Under the pieces are notes generated by a model that was not told where the DNA came from, searched no databases, and saw only the letters and a list, made by a program, of their open reading frames with translations. A stretch of DNA of 8,308 nt from JBDRMV01 sp043811795 (GTDB lineage: Bacteria; CG03). Positions 1-6,525 of the stretch are shown piece after piece. The stretch spans positions 1 through 8,308 of the forward strand of contig JBDRMV010000071.1 of the NCBI GenBank assembly GCA_043811795.1. Reading direction: 5' to 3'. Position 1 is the first letter of the stretch, and every line of letters begins with the position of its first letter. Both the position numbers and the translations under genes were made by a program.

Positions 1-246
1 GGTCAGGTTCGTTGCGCCCGGGCCGGACGTAGCAATGCCGACTCCTACTTTTCCCGACGAACGGGCATAACCGTCGGCCATGTGCGCCGCGCCCTGTTCG
101 GGCCTTGTAAGAAAAAATGTAATTTTTTTGTTAGAATACAACTTATCAAAAATTGGAATGACTACCCCTCCGGGGATGCCGAAAATCGTATCAACGCCCT
201 CGCGTTCAAGCGCCTTTATAATAATTTCGCTTCCTGTCAGTTTCAT
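1..246 (-). CDS. ilvB: Acetolactate synthase large subunit, N-terminal fragment (cut by window edge)
   Basis: The enzyme condenses two pyruvates, or pyruvate with 2-oxobutyrate, in a thiamine-diphosphate-dependent first common step of valine/leucine and isoleucine synthesis in the cytoplasm. The first 82 codons are visible and the gene runs off base 1. The protein opens MKLTGSEIIIKALEREGVD, followed by FGIPGG, the cofactor glutamate in RPEQGAAHMADGYAR, and ATSGPGATNL, the classic N-terminal TPP-binding signature of this family. The ATG at 246-244 is supported by GGGAGG at 262-257 with a 10-base spacer. One oddity is that the usual RHEQ reads RPEQ here (see findings). It lies 218 bases downstream of ilvD on the same strand, with a repeat element between, so it may be the next operon gene. 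The small subunit ilvN and ilvC are not in view. Other TPP enzymes of this superfamily share the fold, but the ilvD neighbour supports ilvB. Confidence 0.93.
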   Translation of the reverse strand, partial: MKLTGSEIIIKALEREGVDTIFGIPGGVVIPIFDKLYSNKKITFFLTRPEQGAAHMADGYARSSGKVGVGIATSGPGATNLT

Positions 247-300
247 TGTAAAATTTCCTCCCTGTTCATTTATAAAATTTTCTCTCTAATCTACGCAGGA

Positions 301-443
301 GGTGCGGCGTTGTCTGACAAGCCGTCAGTCCGAGGGTCTCTACTTTCTCCCCGCAGGACTGCGGAGCGAGCCGCCTTTGTAGGGGACAGCTCTCTTTGAG
401 AACTGTCCCCTTCCATAGCATGCTTGGAAGGCAATGCCGCACC
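301..443. repeat. Hairpin-rich intergenic element bounded by an imperfect inverted repeat
   Basis: This element fills most of the 218-base gap between ilvD and ilvB. Its ends are inverted: GGTGCGGC at 301-308 pairs with GCCGCACC at 436-443, and the match continues imperfectly inwards (about 18 of 22 positions, 301-322 against 422-443). Inside are a chain of smaller palindromes: CTGAC/GTCAG (314-318/324-328), CCGCAG/CTGCGG (351-356/359-364), GCGG/CCGC (361-364/371-374), the long GGGGACAG hairpin (382-410), and CCTTCCA/TGGAAGG (409-415/425-431) whose loop holds AGCATGCT. No target-site duplication is evident at the ends. No open frame here resembles a protein. A short non-autonomous element or REP cluster is the best reading. 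A structured leader RNA for ilvB is the alternative. Confidence 0.6.
379..410 (+). repeat. REP-like unit: GTAG followed by a long hairpin
   Basis: The tetranucleotide GTAG (379-382) sits directly at the foot of a stem GGGACAG (383-389) / CTGTCCC (403-409). Beyond a single C/A mismatch, the stem continues as TCTC/GAGA (391-394/398-401) around a TTT loop. A GTAG or GGAG tetranucleotide at the base of an imperfect palindrome is the known layout of REP sequences recognised by TnpA_REP (RAYT) Y1 transposases. No such transposase is in the window. It is not an intrinsic terminator on either strand, because no T run follows the stem. Confidence 0.55.
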
Positions 444-464
444 AACAAACCACTATCGGTTTTT

Positions 465-2120
465 CTATCCATTTTTTAATATTGCTCCCGACGAGGCAGA
501 AGTAACAAGTCTGCTGTATCTTGCGAGCCATCCCGACATTTTTTTATGTTTTATTTTCGTTTTCGCGAGCCGGCTTTTTATTTCCGTTTCGCTTAAATCA
601 ACGGAAATTTTTCTTTTGTCAATGTCAATTGAAATTATGTCGCCTTCCCTCACGGCGGCAATCGGCCCTTTTTCGGCGGCTTCCGGCGAGATATGACCTA
701 TGCAGGGGCCTCTTGTCCCGCCCGAGAATCGCCCGTCGGTAATCAGCGCCACCGAGTTACTCAAACCCATTCCGGTTATCGCGGAAGTGGGCGCCAGCAT
801 CTCCCGCATTCCGGGTCCGCCCTTAGGTCCTTCGTACCGTATAACGACGACGCTGCCTTTTTTTATTTTCTTTGAAAGGATTGCTTTCATTGCTTCTTCT
901 TCCGAATCAAAAACCCGGGCGGGCCCCTTAAAAATTCTCACCTGCTTATCAACAGCGCTCTGTTTCACCACCGCGCCGTCGGGGGCAAGGTTACCCGAAA
1001 GAATAGCAATACCCCCTTCCCTGTGATATGCCTTTGAAAGAGGTCTTATAACGTCTTCGTCTGCAATGACGCTTTTTTTCGCGATTGATTTAATTGAGTG
1101 CCCCGAAACGGTTCTGTTTTCTTTAAGGAAGGGAATCAGCCGCTTGAGGACAGCGGGGATTCCTCCCGCAAATTCCAAATCCTCCATAAAATATTCGCCC
1201 CCGGGCCGTATGTTCGTGATGTGCGGGACTTTCCTGCTTAACTTATCAAACAGGTCTATTTTAAAATCCACCCCCGCTTCATGCGCAATTGCCGGAAGAT
1301 GAAGAACCGTATTCGTCGAACCGCCGAGTGCGAGGTCGAGAACGACGGCATTATGAAAGGCATTTTTGTTCAGTATGTCCCGTGTTTTTATGTTCTGTTT
1401 TACGAGCGTCATAATTTTTTCGCCGGATTCGTAAGCAATGCGTTTTTTCTTCGCCATCCCCGCGAGCGCCGTTCCGCAGCCGGTTACGCTCATTCCCATC
1501 GCTTCTATCAGGCAGGCGGTCGTGTTGGCGGTGTACATTCCCTGGCAGGAACCCTGCCCCGGGCAGGCCTCCATTTCAAGGGCATCAAGCTCGGCTCTGC
1601 AGATTTTTCCCGCCTGATAGAGGCCCACCGCCTCAAAAGTGTCTCTTACAAGCGAGCGCCGCTGCCCCTTGTAATTTCCGCTTATCATGGGGCCGGCGGT
1701 AACGACAATAGCGGGCACGTTAAGGCGCGCTGCGGCCATAAGCATTCCCGGGTTTATCTTGTCGCAATCGGTCAGGAGGACAAGCCCGTCGAGCTGATGC
1801 GCCTGAACGACGGATTCAATCATATCCGCTATCAATTCCCGGGAGGGCAGCGAGTAATGCATTCCTATATGCCCCATCGCAATGCCGTCGCAGATTGCGC
1901 TCACGCTGAATATAAACGCCGCGCCGCCTCCGGCATAAATTCCTCTTTCGATGTGCCTTTCGAGGTCTCTCATTCCGACATGACCGGGCACGAGGTCCGT
2001 ATAGCTTGAAGCGATTCCGATAAACGGTTTTTTCATTTCCGCTCTGGAGATGCCCGTTCCGTACAGCAAAGCCCTGTTCGGCGTTCTTTCAAAACCGGTT
2101 TTTATTTTATCACTTCTCAT
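465..2120 (-). CDS. ilvD: Dihydroxy-acid dehydratase
   Basis: An iron-sulfur, Mg-dependent enzyme that dehydrates 2,3-dihydroxy-isovalerate and 2,3-dihydroxy-3-methylvalerate to the 2-oxo acids of valine/leucine and isoleucine. The 551 residues are a normal full length. Family signatures run in order: PFIGIASSYTDLVPGH (32-47), CDGIAMGH with LPSRE (77-95), DCDKINPGM (118-126), ACPGQGSCQGMYTANT (185-200), LALGGSTNT (263-271), and near the C-terminus TDGRFSGGTRGPCIGHISPEA (split here as TDGRFSGG, 461-468, and GPCIGHISPEA, 471-481). Cys77, Cys119, Cys186 and Cys192 are the candidate cluster ligands. The first site is PGH rather than PCN, as in the VPGH subgroup. The start follows the comEA-like stop by one base (TAA-A-ATG) with no strong ribosome binding site of its own, so translation is probably coupled. 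Phosphogluconate dehydratase (Edd) is a relative, but the context and motifs fit IlvD. Confidence 0.96.
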   Translation of the reverse strand: MRSDKIKTGFERTPNRALLYGTGISRAEMKKPFIGIASSYTDLVPGHVGMRDLERHIERGIYAGGGAAFIFSVSAICDGIAMGHIGMHYSLPSRELIADMIESVVQAHQLDGLVLLTDCDKINPGMLMAAARLNVPAIVVTAGPMISGNYKGQRRSLVRDTFEAVGLYQAGKICRAELDALEMEACPGQGSCQGMYTANTTACLIEAMGMSVTGCGTALAGMAKKKRIAYESGEKIMTLVKQNIKTRDILNKNAFHNAVVLDLALGGSTNTVLHLPAIAHEAGVDFKIDLFDKLSRKVPHITNIRPGGEYFMEDLEFAGGIPAVLKRLIPFLKENRTVSGHSIKSIAKKSVIADEDVIRPLSKAYHREGGIAILSGNLAPDGAVVKQSAVDKQVRIFKGPARVFDSEEEAMKAILSKKIKKGSVVVIRYEGPKGGPGMREMLAPTSAITGMGLSNSVALITDGRFSGGTRGPCIGHISPEAAEKGPIAAVREGDIISIDIDKRKISVDLSETEIKSRLAKTKIKHKKMSGWLARYSRLVTSASSGAILKNG

Positions 2121-2121
2121 T

Positions 2122-2610
2122 TTACTCGAGGGTTACTTTCCTCTTTATACTGTCGAGGAATGTATCGCTTATGCCGGGAAGGTCTTTGAGTTCGTCAAGT
2201 TCCCATATATCGCCCATCTTCTTCCGGTATTCGAGTATGTTCTTTGCAATTTCCCCTCTCATTCCGGGAACCTGCATAAGCATATCGTAATCCGCCGTGT
2301 TCAGGTTTATTTTTCCGCCCCTGCTGCGTTTCTTCGGGGCATCGGAACTGAAACTTTCGTTCTGCGCGTCCCCCGACAAACTAATGGAATCCGTTGTCGA
2401 CGTCCGCGCTTTTTTCAAAAGCTGGTCTATTGAATATGTCTTTGCAATTTCTATTTTCGGCACTTCAAGCACCGCCTTTATCGGCGGTTTTTCCTCTTTT
2501 GCGCCTTCGGCGGTTTTGAAGTAAACAATAACGGCGAGAAAAGACAAGGCAATTCCCGAAAGAATATAGGAATTCTGCCATTGAGTCAGACGAGTATTTC
2601 CAATTTTCAT
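2122..2610 (-). CDS. Membrane-anchored helix-hairpin-helix protein, ComEA-like
   Basis: A 162-residue protein. It has a short N-terminal tail, one hydrophobic segment (about residues 15-31, ILSGIALSFLAVIVYF) and a low-complexity Lys/Ser-rich linker (about 35-99). The C-terminus carries a paired helix-hairpin-helix module starting KINLNTADYDMLMQVPGM (100-117), with second hairpin LPGISDTFLDSI (144-155). INLNTA followed by two PG hairpins is the hallmark of the ComEA/helix-hairpin-helix family, which binds duplex DNA at the cell surface during natural transformation. The single membrane anchor suggests the DNA-binding part lies outside the cytoplasm. Its ATG overlaps the cimA stop (ATGA, 2610-2607) and it has a G-rich ribosome binding site (GGGGG about 5 bases upstream). 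The family assignment is firm, but the role is not: a competence protein inside an amino-acid operon is unexpected, and many such proteins have unknown function. Confidence 0.88.
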   Translation of the reverse strand: MKIGNTRLTQWQNSYILSGIALSFLAVIVYFKTAEGAKEEKPPIKAVLEVPKIEIAKTYSIDQLLKKARTSTTDSISLSGDAQNESFSSDAPKKRSRGGKINLNTADYDMLMQVPGMRGEIAKNILEYRKKMGDIWELDELKDLPGISDTFLDSIKRKVTLE

Positions 2611-4187
2611 TTTTCCCCCTTCAAAAGTTTATACACAATGCTTTCAACGAGGGCGTTCCACGACGCTTCAATGATGTCTTCGGAAACGCCGAGAGTCGTC
2701 CATCTTTCTTTGCCGTCGCCGGATTCTATAAAGACCCTTACGGCGGCTGCTGTCGCCGCCTTCGGGTTCAGAACCCTGACCTTAAAATCCGTGAGGGAAA
2801 TTTCTTTAAGCTGCGGATAAAAACTCCGCAATGACTTTCTCAAAGCGTTGTCCAGCGCATTTACGGGGCCGTCGCCTTCGGCAACCTCGTAAACGTCCCT
2901 GCCGCGCACCGCAACTTTTACGGATGCCTCGCATTTTTTTAAGTTACCGTCTTTTTTCTTTATGTATTCCGAAATAACCCTGCAGCTCTTTATCTCAAAA
3001 AACACCGGCATTTTTTTAGTGTATTTTTTGAGAAAAATTTTCAGCGAAGCGTCGGCGGCTTCGTATTGATAACCCTGTGCTTCCCTGATTTTTATTTCGT
3101 TCAGGACATCCTTGATTTCTTTCTTATCTTTCATTTCAATATCAAGCTGCCTGCTTTTGAGGCGGAGATTTGCCTGCCCCGAAAGATCGGAAATGAGAAT
3201 TCTTCTTTCGTTTCCGACAAGTTCGGGTTTTATGTGCTCGTATGTGGACGGGTTTTTGACGACTGCGGAAACGTGGACGCCCCCCTTGTGGGCGAAGGCG
3301 GAGGAACCGACAAACGGCTGTTCTTTCCTGGGAATGAGGTTTGCAATCTCATCGATGTAGCGTGAGGTCTTTACAAGTTTCTTGAGGTTCCGTTTTGTAA
3401 AGTTCGGTATTTTGCGGTTTTTCTTCAGCAGGAGGTTTGCTATCACCGAGGAGAGATTGGCGTTTCCGCATCTCTCGCCCCATCCGTTGAGCGTGCCCTG
3501 AACCATTGTCGCCCCGCAGTCACAGGCAGCGAGTGAATTTGCGACTCCGAGTTCGCAGTCGTTGTGAGCGTGAATTCCGAGTTCCACGCCGGGAAATTTT
3601 GATTTCACAATTTTTATAATCCTTGAAAGTTCCTCCGGTATTGTCCCGCCGTTGGTGTCGCAGAAGACAAGCCGGTCGGCGCCGCCTTCTACGGCCGCCC
3701 GCAGCGTTTTAAAAGCGTAGCCGGAATTTTCAAGAAACCCGTCAAAAAAGTGTTCGGCGTCATAAATAATTTCTTTTCCTGATTTTTTTAGAAACATCAC
3801 CGACTCCCTTATCATCCTGAGATTTTCCCCGGGCGTCGTGTTCAGCGCATCCCTCACGTGCATCAGAGATGTCTTTCCGAAGATGCAGAAAGCGTCGGGC
3901 TTTGTCTTCACAAGTTCAAGGAGGTTTTTATCCTGCCCGGGTTTTGTATCTTTCCTCCTCGTCGAGCCGAAAGCGACGAGTTTCGCCGGTCGGAGAGACC
4001 TGCTTTTCATTTTTCCGAAAAACTCGGTGTCCCGCGGGATGGCGCCCGGCCAGCCCCCTTCGATGTAATGAATACCGAGATTCCGCAGGGCCTCGGCAAT
4101 GTTTATTTTATCCGTTACCGTAAGAGAAATTCCCTCTGCCTGCGTCCCGTCCCTGAGAGTGGTATCAAAAAGAAAAACCGGTTTCAT
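2607..4187 (-). CDS. cimA: (R)-citramalate synthase
   Basis: Condenses pyruvate with acetyl-CoA to (R)-citramalate, giving 2-oxobutyrate for isoleucine without threonine. The 526 residues match the long CimA type. The TIM-barrel part begins FLFDTTLRDGTQAEG (5-19), with the catalytic/metal Arg12-Asp13. It includes HAHND (206-210, metal-binding histidines), GTLNGWGERCGNANL (231-245) and FAHKGGVHVSAV (298-309). YEHIKPELVGNERRILISDL (316-335) follows the barrel. A LeuA-type regulatory/dimerisation domain occupies about 395-525 and ends in a GVSEDIIEASWNAL signature (500-513). HVSAV and YEHIKPELVGN are characteristic of CimA rather than isopropylmalate synthase LeuA or homocitrate synthase. The start overlaps the lysC stop (ATGA). 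The C-terminal domain suggests allosteric feedback, probably by isoleucine or leucine, but the effector cannot be read from the sequence. Confidence 0.95.
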   Translation of the reverse strand: MKPVFLFDTTLRDGTQAEGISLTVTDKINIAEALRNLGIHYIEGGWPGAIPRDTEFFGKMKSRSLRPAKLVAFGSTRRKDTKPGQDKNLLELVKTKPDAFCIFGKTSLMHVRDALNTTPGENLRMIRESVMFLKKSGKEIIYDAEHFFDGFLENSGYAFKTLRAAVEGGADRLVFCDTNGGTIPEELSRIIKIVKSKFPGVELGIHAHNDCELGVANSLAACDCGATMVQGTLNGWGERCGNANLSSVIANLLLKKNRKIPNFTKRNLKKLVKTSRYIDEIANLIPRKEQPFVGSSAFAHKGGVHVSAVVKNPSTYEHIKPELVGNERRILISDLSGQANLRLKSRQLDIEMKDKKEIKDVLNEIKIREAQGYQYEAADASLKIFLKKYTKKMPVFFEIKSCRVISEYIKKKDGNLKKCEASVKVAVRGRDVYEVAEGDGPVNALDNALRKSLRSFYPQLKEISLTDFKVRVLNPKAATAAAVRVFIESGDGKERWTTLGVSEDIIEASWNALVESIVYKLLKGEK

Positions 4188-5410
4188 AATTTAAATTCTT
4201 TCACAAGCGCTTTGACCGCCTTCCGTATTGCGGGGCACTCTATCACGCAGGAAATTTTTATTTCGGAGGTCGCAATCATTTCTATGTTTATTTTATTTTT
4301 GGCGAGAGCGCCGAACATTCTTGCCGCAACCCCGCTGTGAGTTTTCATTCCGCTTCCGATAATGGATATTTTTGCCACGTTTTCTTTTATCAAAATCCTT
4401 TTTGCGCATAGTTTTTCCCCAATTTTTTCAAGTATTTTCTTAACTCTGACGGTATCTTTTTTCTTTACGGTAAAGGATATATCGTTAACGGGCCTGTGCC
4501 CCCGGAACAGCGGCTGAGCCGCCGATTGTATTATCATATCCACGCAAATGTCTTTTTCGGCAATCTGCTTGAAAATTTCAGCGGCAATGCCCGGCCTGTC
4601 CGGCACGCCGACAATACTTACCTTCGTCTGATTCTTATCTTCCGTAATGCTTCTTACTACAAGTTTTTCCAGCAATTGTTCCTCCCCGCAAATTAAGGTT
4701 CCCCGAGCTGTTGCGAAACTTGAGGCAACCTCAAAAGCGACGTTCCTGTTTTTTGCGAGTTCCACCGCTCTCGCCTGCATAACGCCCGCTCCGGCGCCCG
4801 CCATTTCAAGCATCTCGTCATAGCTTATTATATCAATTTTTTTCGCATTTTTGTAAATTTCCGGGTTGGCGGTGAAAATTCCCTCCACATCCGTAAATAT
4901 TTTGCAGCCGGCTTTAAGAACGGCCGCCAGGGCAATTGCGGTAAGGTCGGAGCCCCCGCGCCCGAGAGTTGTTATTTCACCGCCGGCGGTCTGCCCCTGA
5001 AAACCGGCCACGATAACCGTAAAATTATTTTTCAGAGCGCCGGTCAATCTTTTTGCGGAAATTGTTTTGATTCTTGCGTTTGAAAAATTTCCGTCCGTTA
5101 TAATCCCTATCTGATGCCCCGTAAAAGAAATGACTTTCTGTTTCATTGCGGAAAGGGCTATTGCAAGGAGCGATATTGTCTTCTGTTCGCCTGTTGAAAG
5201 CAGCATGTCCATTTCTCTCGCGTGCGGGTTTTTTGAAAGTTTCAGAGCTTCCTTCGTAAGATCGTCGGTTGAGTTTCCCGCCGCCGAAACGACAACGACA
5301 GGTTTGAATCCGCGGTTTTTAAAAGTTATGATTCTTCTGGCGGCATTTTTTATTTTTCTCACGGACGCCACCGACGAGCCGCCGAATTTCAGGACGATAA
5401 CTTTTTTCAT
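4184..5410 (-). CDS. lysC: Aspartate kinase with tandem ACT domains
   Basis: Phosphorylates aspartate to 4-aspartyl phosphate, the entry to lysine, threonine, methionine and diaminopimelate synthesis. The 408 residues match the monofunctional class with paired ACT domains. The kinase part shows LKFGGSSVASV (7-17), LLSTGEQ (70-76), VIVAGFQG (132-139), ITTLGRGGSDLTAIALAA (146-163), FTDVEGIFTANP (172-183) and ISYDEMLEMAGAGAGVMQARAVELA (spread over 195-219). ACT1 is about 265-335 (SIVGVPDRPGIAAEIF) and ACT2 about 346-405 (KISIIGSGMKTHSGVAARMF, then TSEIKIS). In relatives these domains bind lysine and/or threonine. The ATG overlaps the thrB stop (ATGA, 5410-5407) and GGGAGAG lies 4 bases upstream. 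It has no fused homoserine dehydrogenase. An internal ribosome binding site and TTG at codon 246 could make a separate ACT-only subunit. Confidence 0.96.
   Translation of the reverse strand: MKKVIVLKFGGSSVASVRKIKNAARRIITFKNRGFKPVVVVSAAGNSTDDLTKEALKLSKNPHAREMDMLLSTGEQKTISLLAIALSAMKQKVISFTGHQIGIITDGNFSNARIKTISAKRLTGALKNNFTVIVAGFQGQTAGGEITTLGRGGSDLTAIALAAVLKAGCKIFTDVEGIFTANPEIYKNAKKIDIISYDEMLEMAGAGAGVMQARAVELAKNRNVAFEVASSFATARGTLICGEEQLLEKLVVRSITEDKNQTKVSIVGVPDRPGIAAEIFKQIAEKDICVDMIIQSAAQPLFRGHRPVNDISFTVKKKDTVRVKKILEKIGEKLCAKRILIKENVAKISIIGSGMKTHSGVAARMFGALAKNKINIEMIATSEIKISCVIECPAIRKAVKALVKEFKL
4673..4687 (-). promoter_or_regulatory. Possible internal translation start in lysC (ACT-only beta subunit)
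   Basis: On the minus strand, GGGGAGG (4687-4681) is followed by five bases (AACAA) and an in-frame TTG (4675-4673) that is codon 246 of lysC. Initiation there would give a 163-residue protein containing only the two ACT domains. Bacillus subtilis aspartokinase II is known to be made this way from overlapping frames, with a 408-residue alpha and a 163-residue beta subunit, matching the lengths here. The ribosome binding site is stronger than those of several real starts in this window. The codons also spell ordinary residues (CGEEQ), so coincidence is possible. Confidence 0.5.
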
Positions 5411-6357
5411 TTCACTCTCCCGGAAAGAGTCCTGGATGATTTTATTTTTATTCCCTCATTTGCAATTTTCGTAAGTATGACACTGCTTTTTATCCCTCTG
5501 CCCGCAAACGCCTTTTTCATCGCCCATGATATTTTCCCGGCATTCTTTTTGTCTTGCGCGACCGCTCCGACGGAAGAACCCGAGCCGGAAATAAAAACGC
5601 CCCGGGCTCCCGCACCGAGAGCCGCTTTTTTCACTTCGTCAAATCCGGGAATAAGTTTCTTTCTGAAAGGCGTGTGGAGCATGTCTTCAAACATAAAAGG
5701 GCTGACCTTGCCTGCGTGAATTCCGGCGAGAAGAGAGGAAATTCTCGAGAGGTTGAAAATAACGTCTTTTTTAGAGTACTTGTCCGGCAGAATTCTGCGG
5801 GCTTCATCAGTGCTTATATCAATCTCGGGCACCGCAAGACAAATAGGATTTTTCAGTTTGTTTTTTAACGGAATAACTGCAACGTTTTTTCCCGCAGGAA
5901 CCGAAATCGCAATCCCGCCGAACAGAGAAGCGCTCGCGTTGTCGTAATGCCCCTCCGCCGAGGCGACAATCTTTAGAATGTCAAGATTGCCGAGTTTTTT
6001 ACCCGATACCTCATTCGCGAAAAATGCGCCGGCCAGCCGTGCCGCCGCCGAAGAGCCGAGACCTTTCATAAGAGGAATGCGGTTTTCCTCAAGTATTTTA
6101 ATTTGACCGAGTTTTTTATAGGAGAAACCGTTTTTTCTGAAAACGGAAAGAGCTGCTTTCCAGACGATATTTTTTGCGGACAAAGCGACGCTCTCTTTTC
6201 CGAAACCCGAAACTTTTATTTTCAGAGAAAACGGACCGGGCGAAATACAGAATACAAACTTGTTCTTTATGTTAAGAGCGGCGCTCAGAACGTCAAAGCC
6301 GCAGCCCAGATTCCCCGACGATGCAGGAACTTCAACAATGATTTCCTTATTTTCCAT
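5407..6357 (-). CDS. thrB: Homoserine kinase (GHMP family)
   Basis: Transfers phosphate from ATP to L-homoserine, the penultimate step of threonine synthesis. The 316 residues are normal for the family. All three GHMP motifs are present: VEVPASSGNLGCGFDVL (8-24), PLMKGLGSSAAARLAG (95-110, the ATP-phosphate loop), and GVFISGSGSSVGAVA (253-267). EGHYDNASASLFGG (135-148) corresponds to the family EGHPDNVAPALLGG segment. Other GHMP kinases (mevalonate, shikimate, CMK) share the fold, but the N-terminal PASSGNLGCGFD motif and the lysC neighbour point to ThrB. The ATG at 6357 is preceded by AGGGG with a 9-base spacer. It appears to be the first gene of the operon: upstream is a 162-base gap with a candidate promoter. 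Its stop overlaps the lysC start. Homoserine dehydrogenase and threonine synthase are not in the window. Confidence 0.94.
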   Translation of the reverse strand: MENKEIIVEVPASSGNLGCGFDVLSAALNIKNKFVFCISPGPFSLKIKVSGFGKESVALSAKNIVWKAALSVFRKNGFSYKKLGQIKILEENRIPLMKGLGSSAAARLAGAFFANEVSGKKLGNLDILKIVASAEGHYDNASASLFGGIAISVPAGKNVAVIPLKNKLKNPICLAVPEIDISTDEARRILPDKYSKKDVIFNLSRISSLLAGIHAGKVSPFMFEDMLHTPFRKKLIPGFDEVKKAALGAGARGVFISGSGSSVGAVAQDKKNAGKISWAMKKAFAGRGIKSSVILTKIANEGIKIKSSRTLSGRVK

Positions 6358-6386
6358 CTGTAAATACCCCTATTACTGCTCATCAA

Positions 6387-6435
6387 TGTAGCATGAAAGC
6401 TTGCTTTCATTTTGCGAGCAAGCTCGCATGCTACA
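6387..6435. repeat. REP doublet: two inverted GTAG-hairpin units
   Basis: Two 23-base units face each other, 6387-6409 on plus and 6435-6413 on minus, three bases apart. Each reads TGTAGCATG, two variable bases, AGCTTGCT, two variable bases, CA. Each forms its own 7-bp stem with a TT loop. The variable pairs are AA with TT in the left unit and CG with CG in the right unit, so all four differences preserve base pairing. The shared outer arms (TGTAGCATG/CATGCTACA) can also pair with each other. Each unit carries GTAG shortly 5' of its stem, as expected for REP sequences mobilised by RAYT transposases. The doublet lies in the presumed 5' leader of thrB. Confidence 0.8.
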
Positions 6436-6496
6436 ACATATATATTTACATTTCATAATCTGTGCCGTCTTGCCGGCATGAATGTTCCATTTTGGA

Positions 6497-6525
6497 ATTA
6501 TAGCAAAAAACAGGAGTCCTTAAAA
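6497..6525 (-). promoter_or_regulatory. Candidate extended -10 promoter of the thrB-lysC-cimA operon
   Basis: The minus strand carries TATAAT (6502-6497) preceded by TG one base away (TGCTATAAT), an extended -10 element. The -35 region at 17-base spacing reads TTTTAA, a weak match. It begins right at the porV/porQ-like stop codon, so the promoter sits where the operon upstream ends. Transcription would start near 6490, within the small palindrome TTCCA-TTT-TGGAA (6485-6497), and give a leader of about 130 bases containing the REP doublet. Sigma-70-like recognition is assumed for this organism. Confidence 0.45.

Noticed and set aside
382..410. Strong hairpin as an intrinsic terminator after ilvD
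   Set aside because: No T run follows the stem on either strand; it fits a REP-type unit better.
266..531. Two overlapping minus-strand open frames (63 and 68 codons) between ilvD and ilvB
   Set aside because: They read through the palindromic repeat element and the ilvD end, have no family resemblance and no clear ribosome binding site.
1281..2009. 242-codon open frame on the plus strand
   Set aside because: It lies wholly antisense to ilvD, whose motifs are unmistakable; its translation has no recognisable domain.
6358..6519. T-box or amino-acid attenuator ahead of thrB
   Set aside because: No T-box consensus, no leader peptide rich in Thr or Ile codons and no terminator stem with a T run; the only strong structure is the REP doublet.
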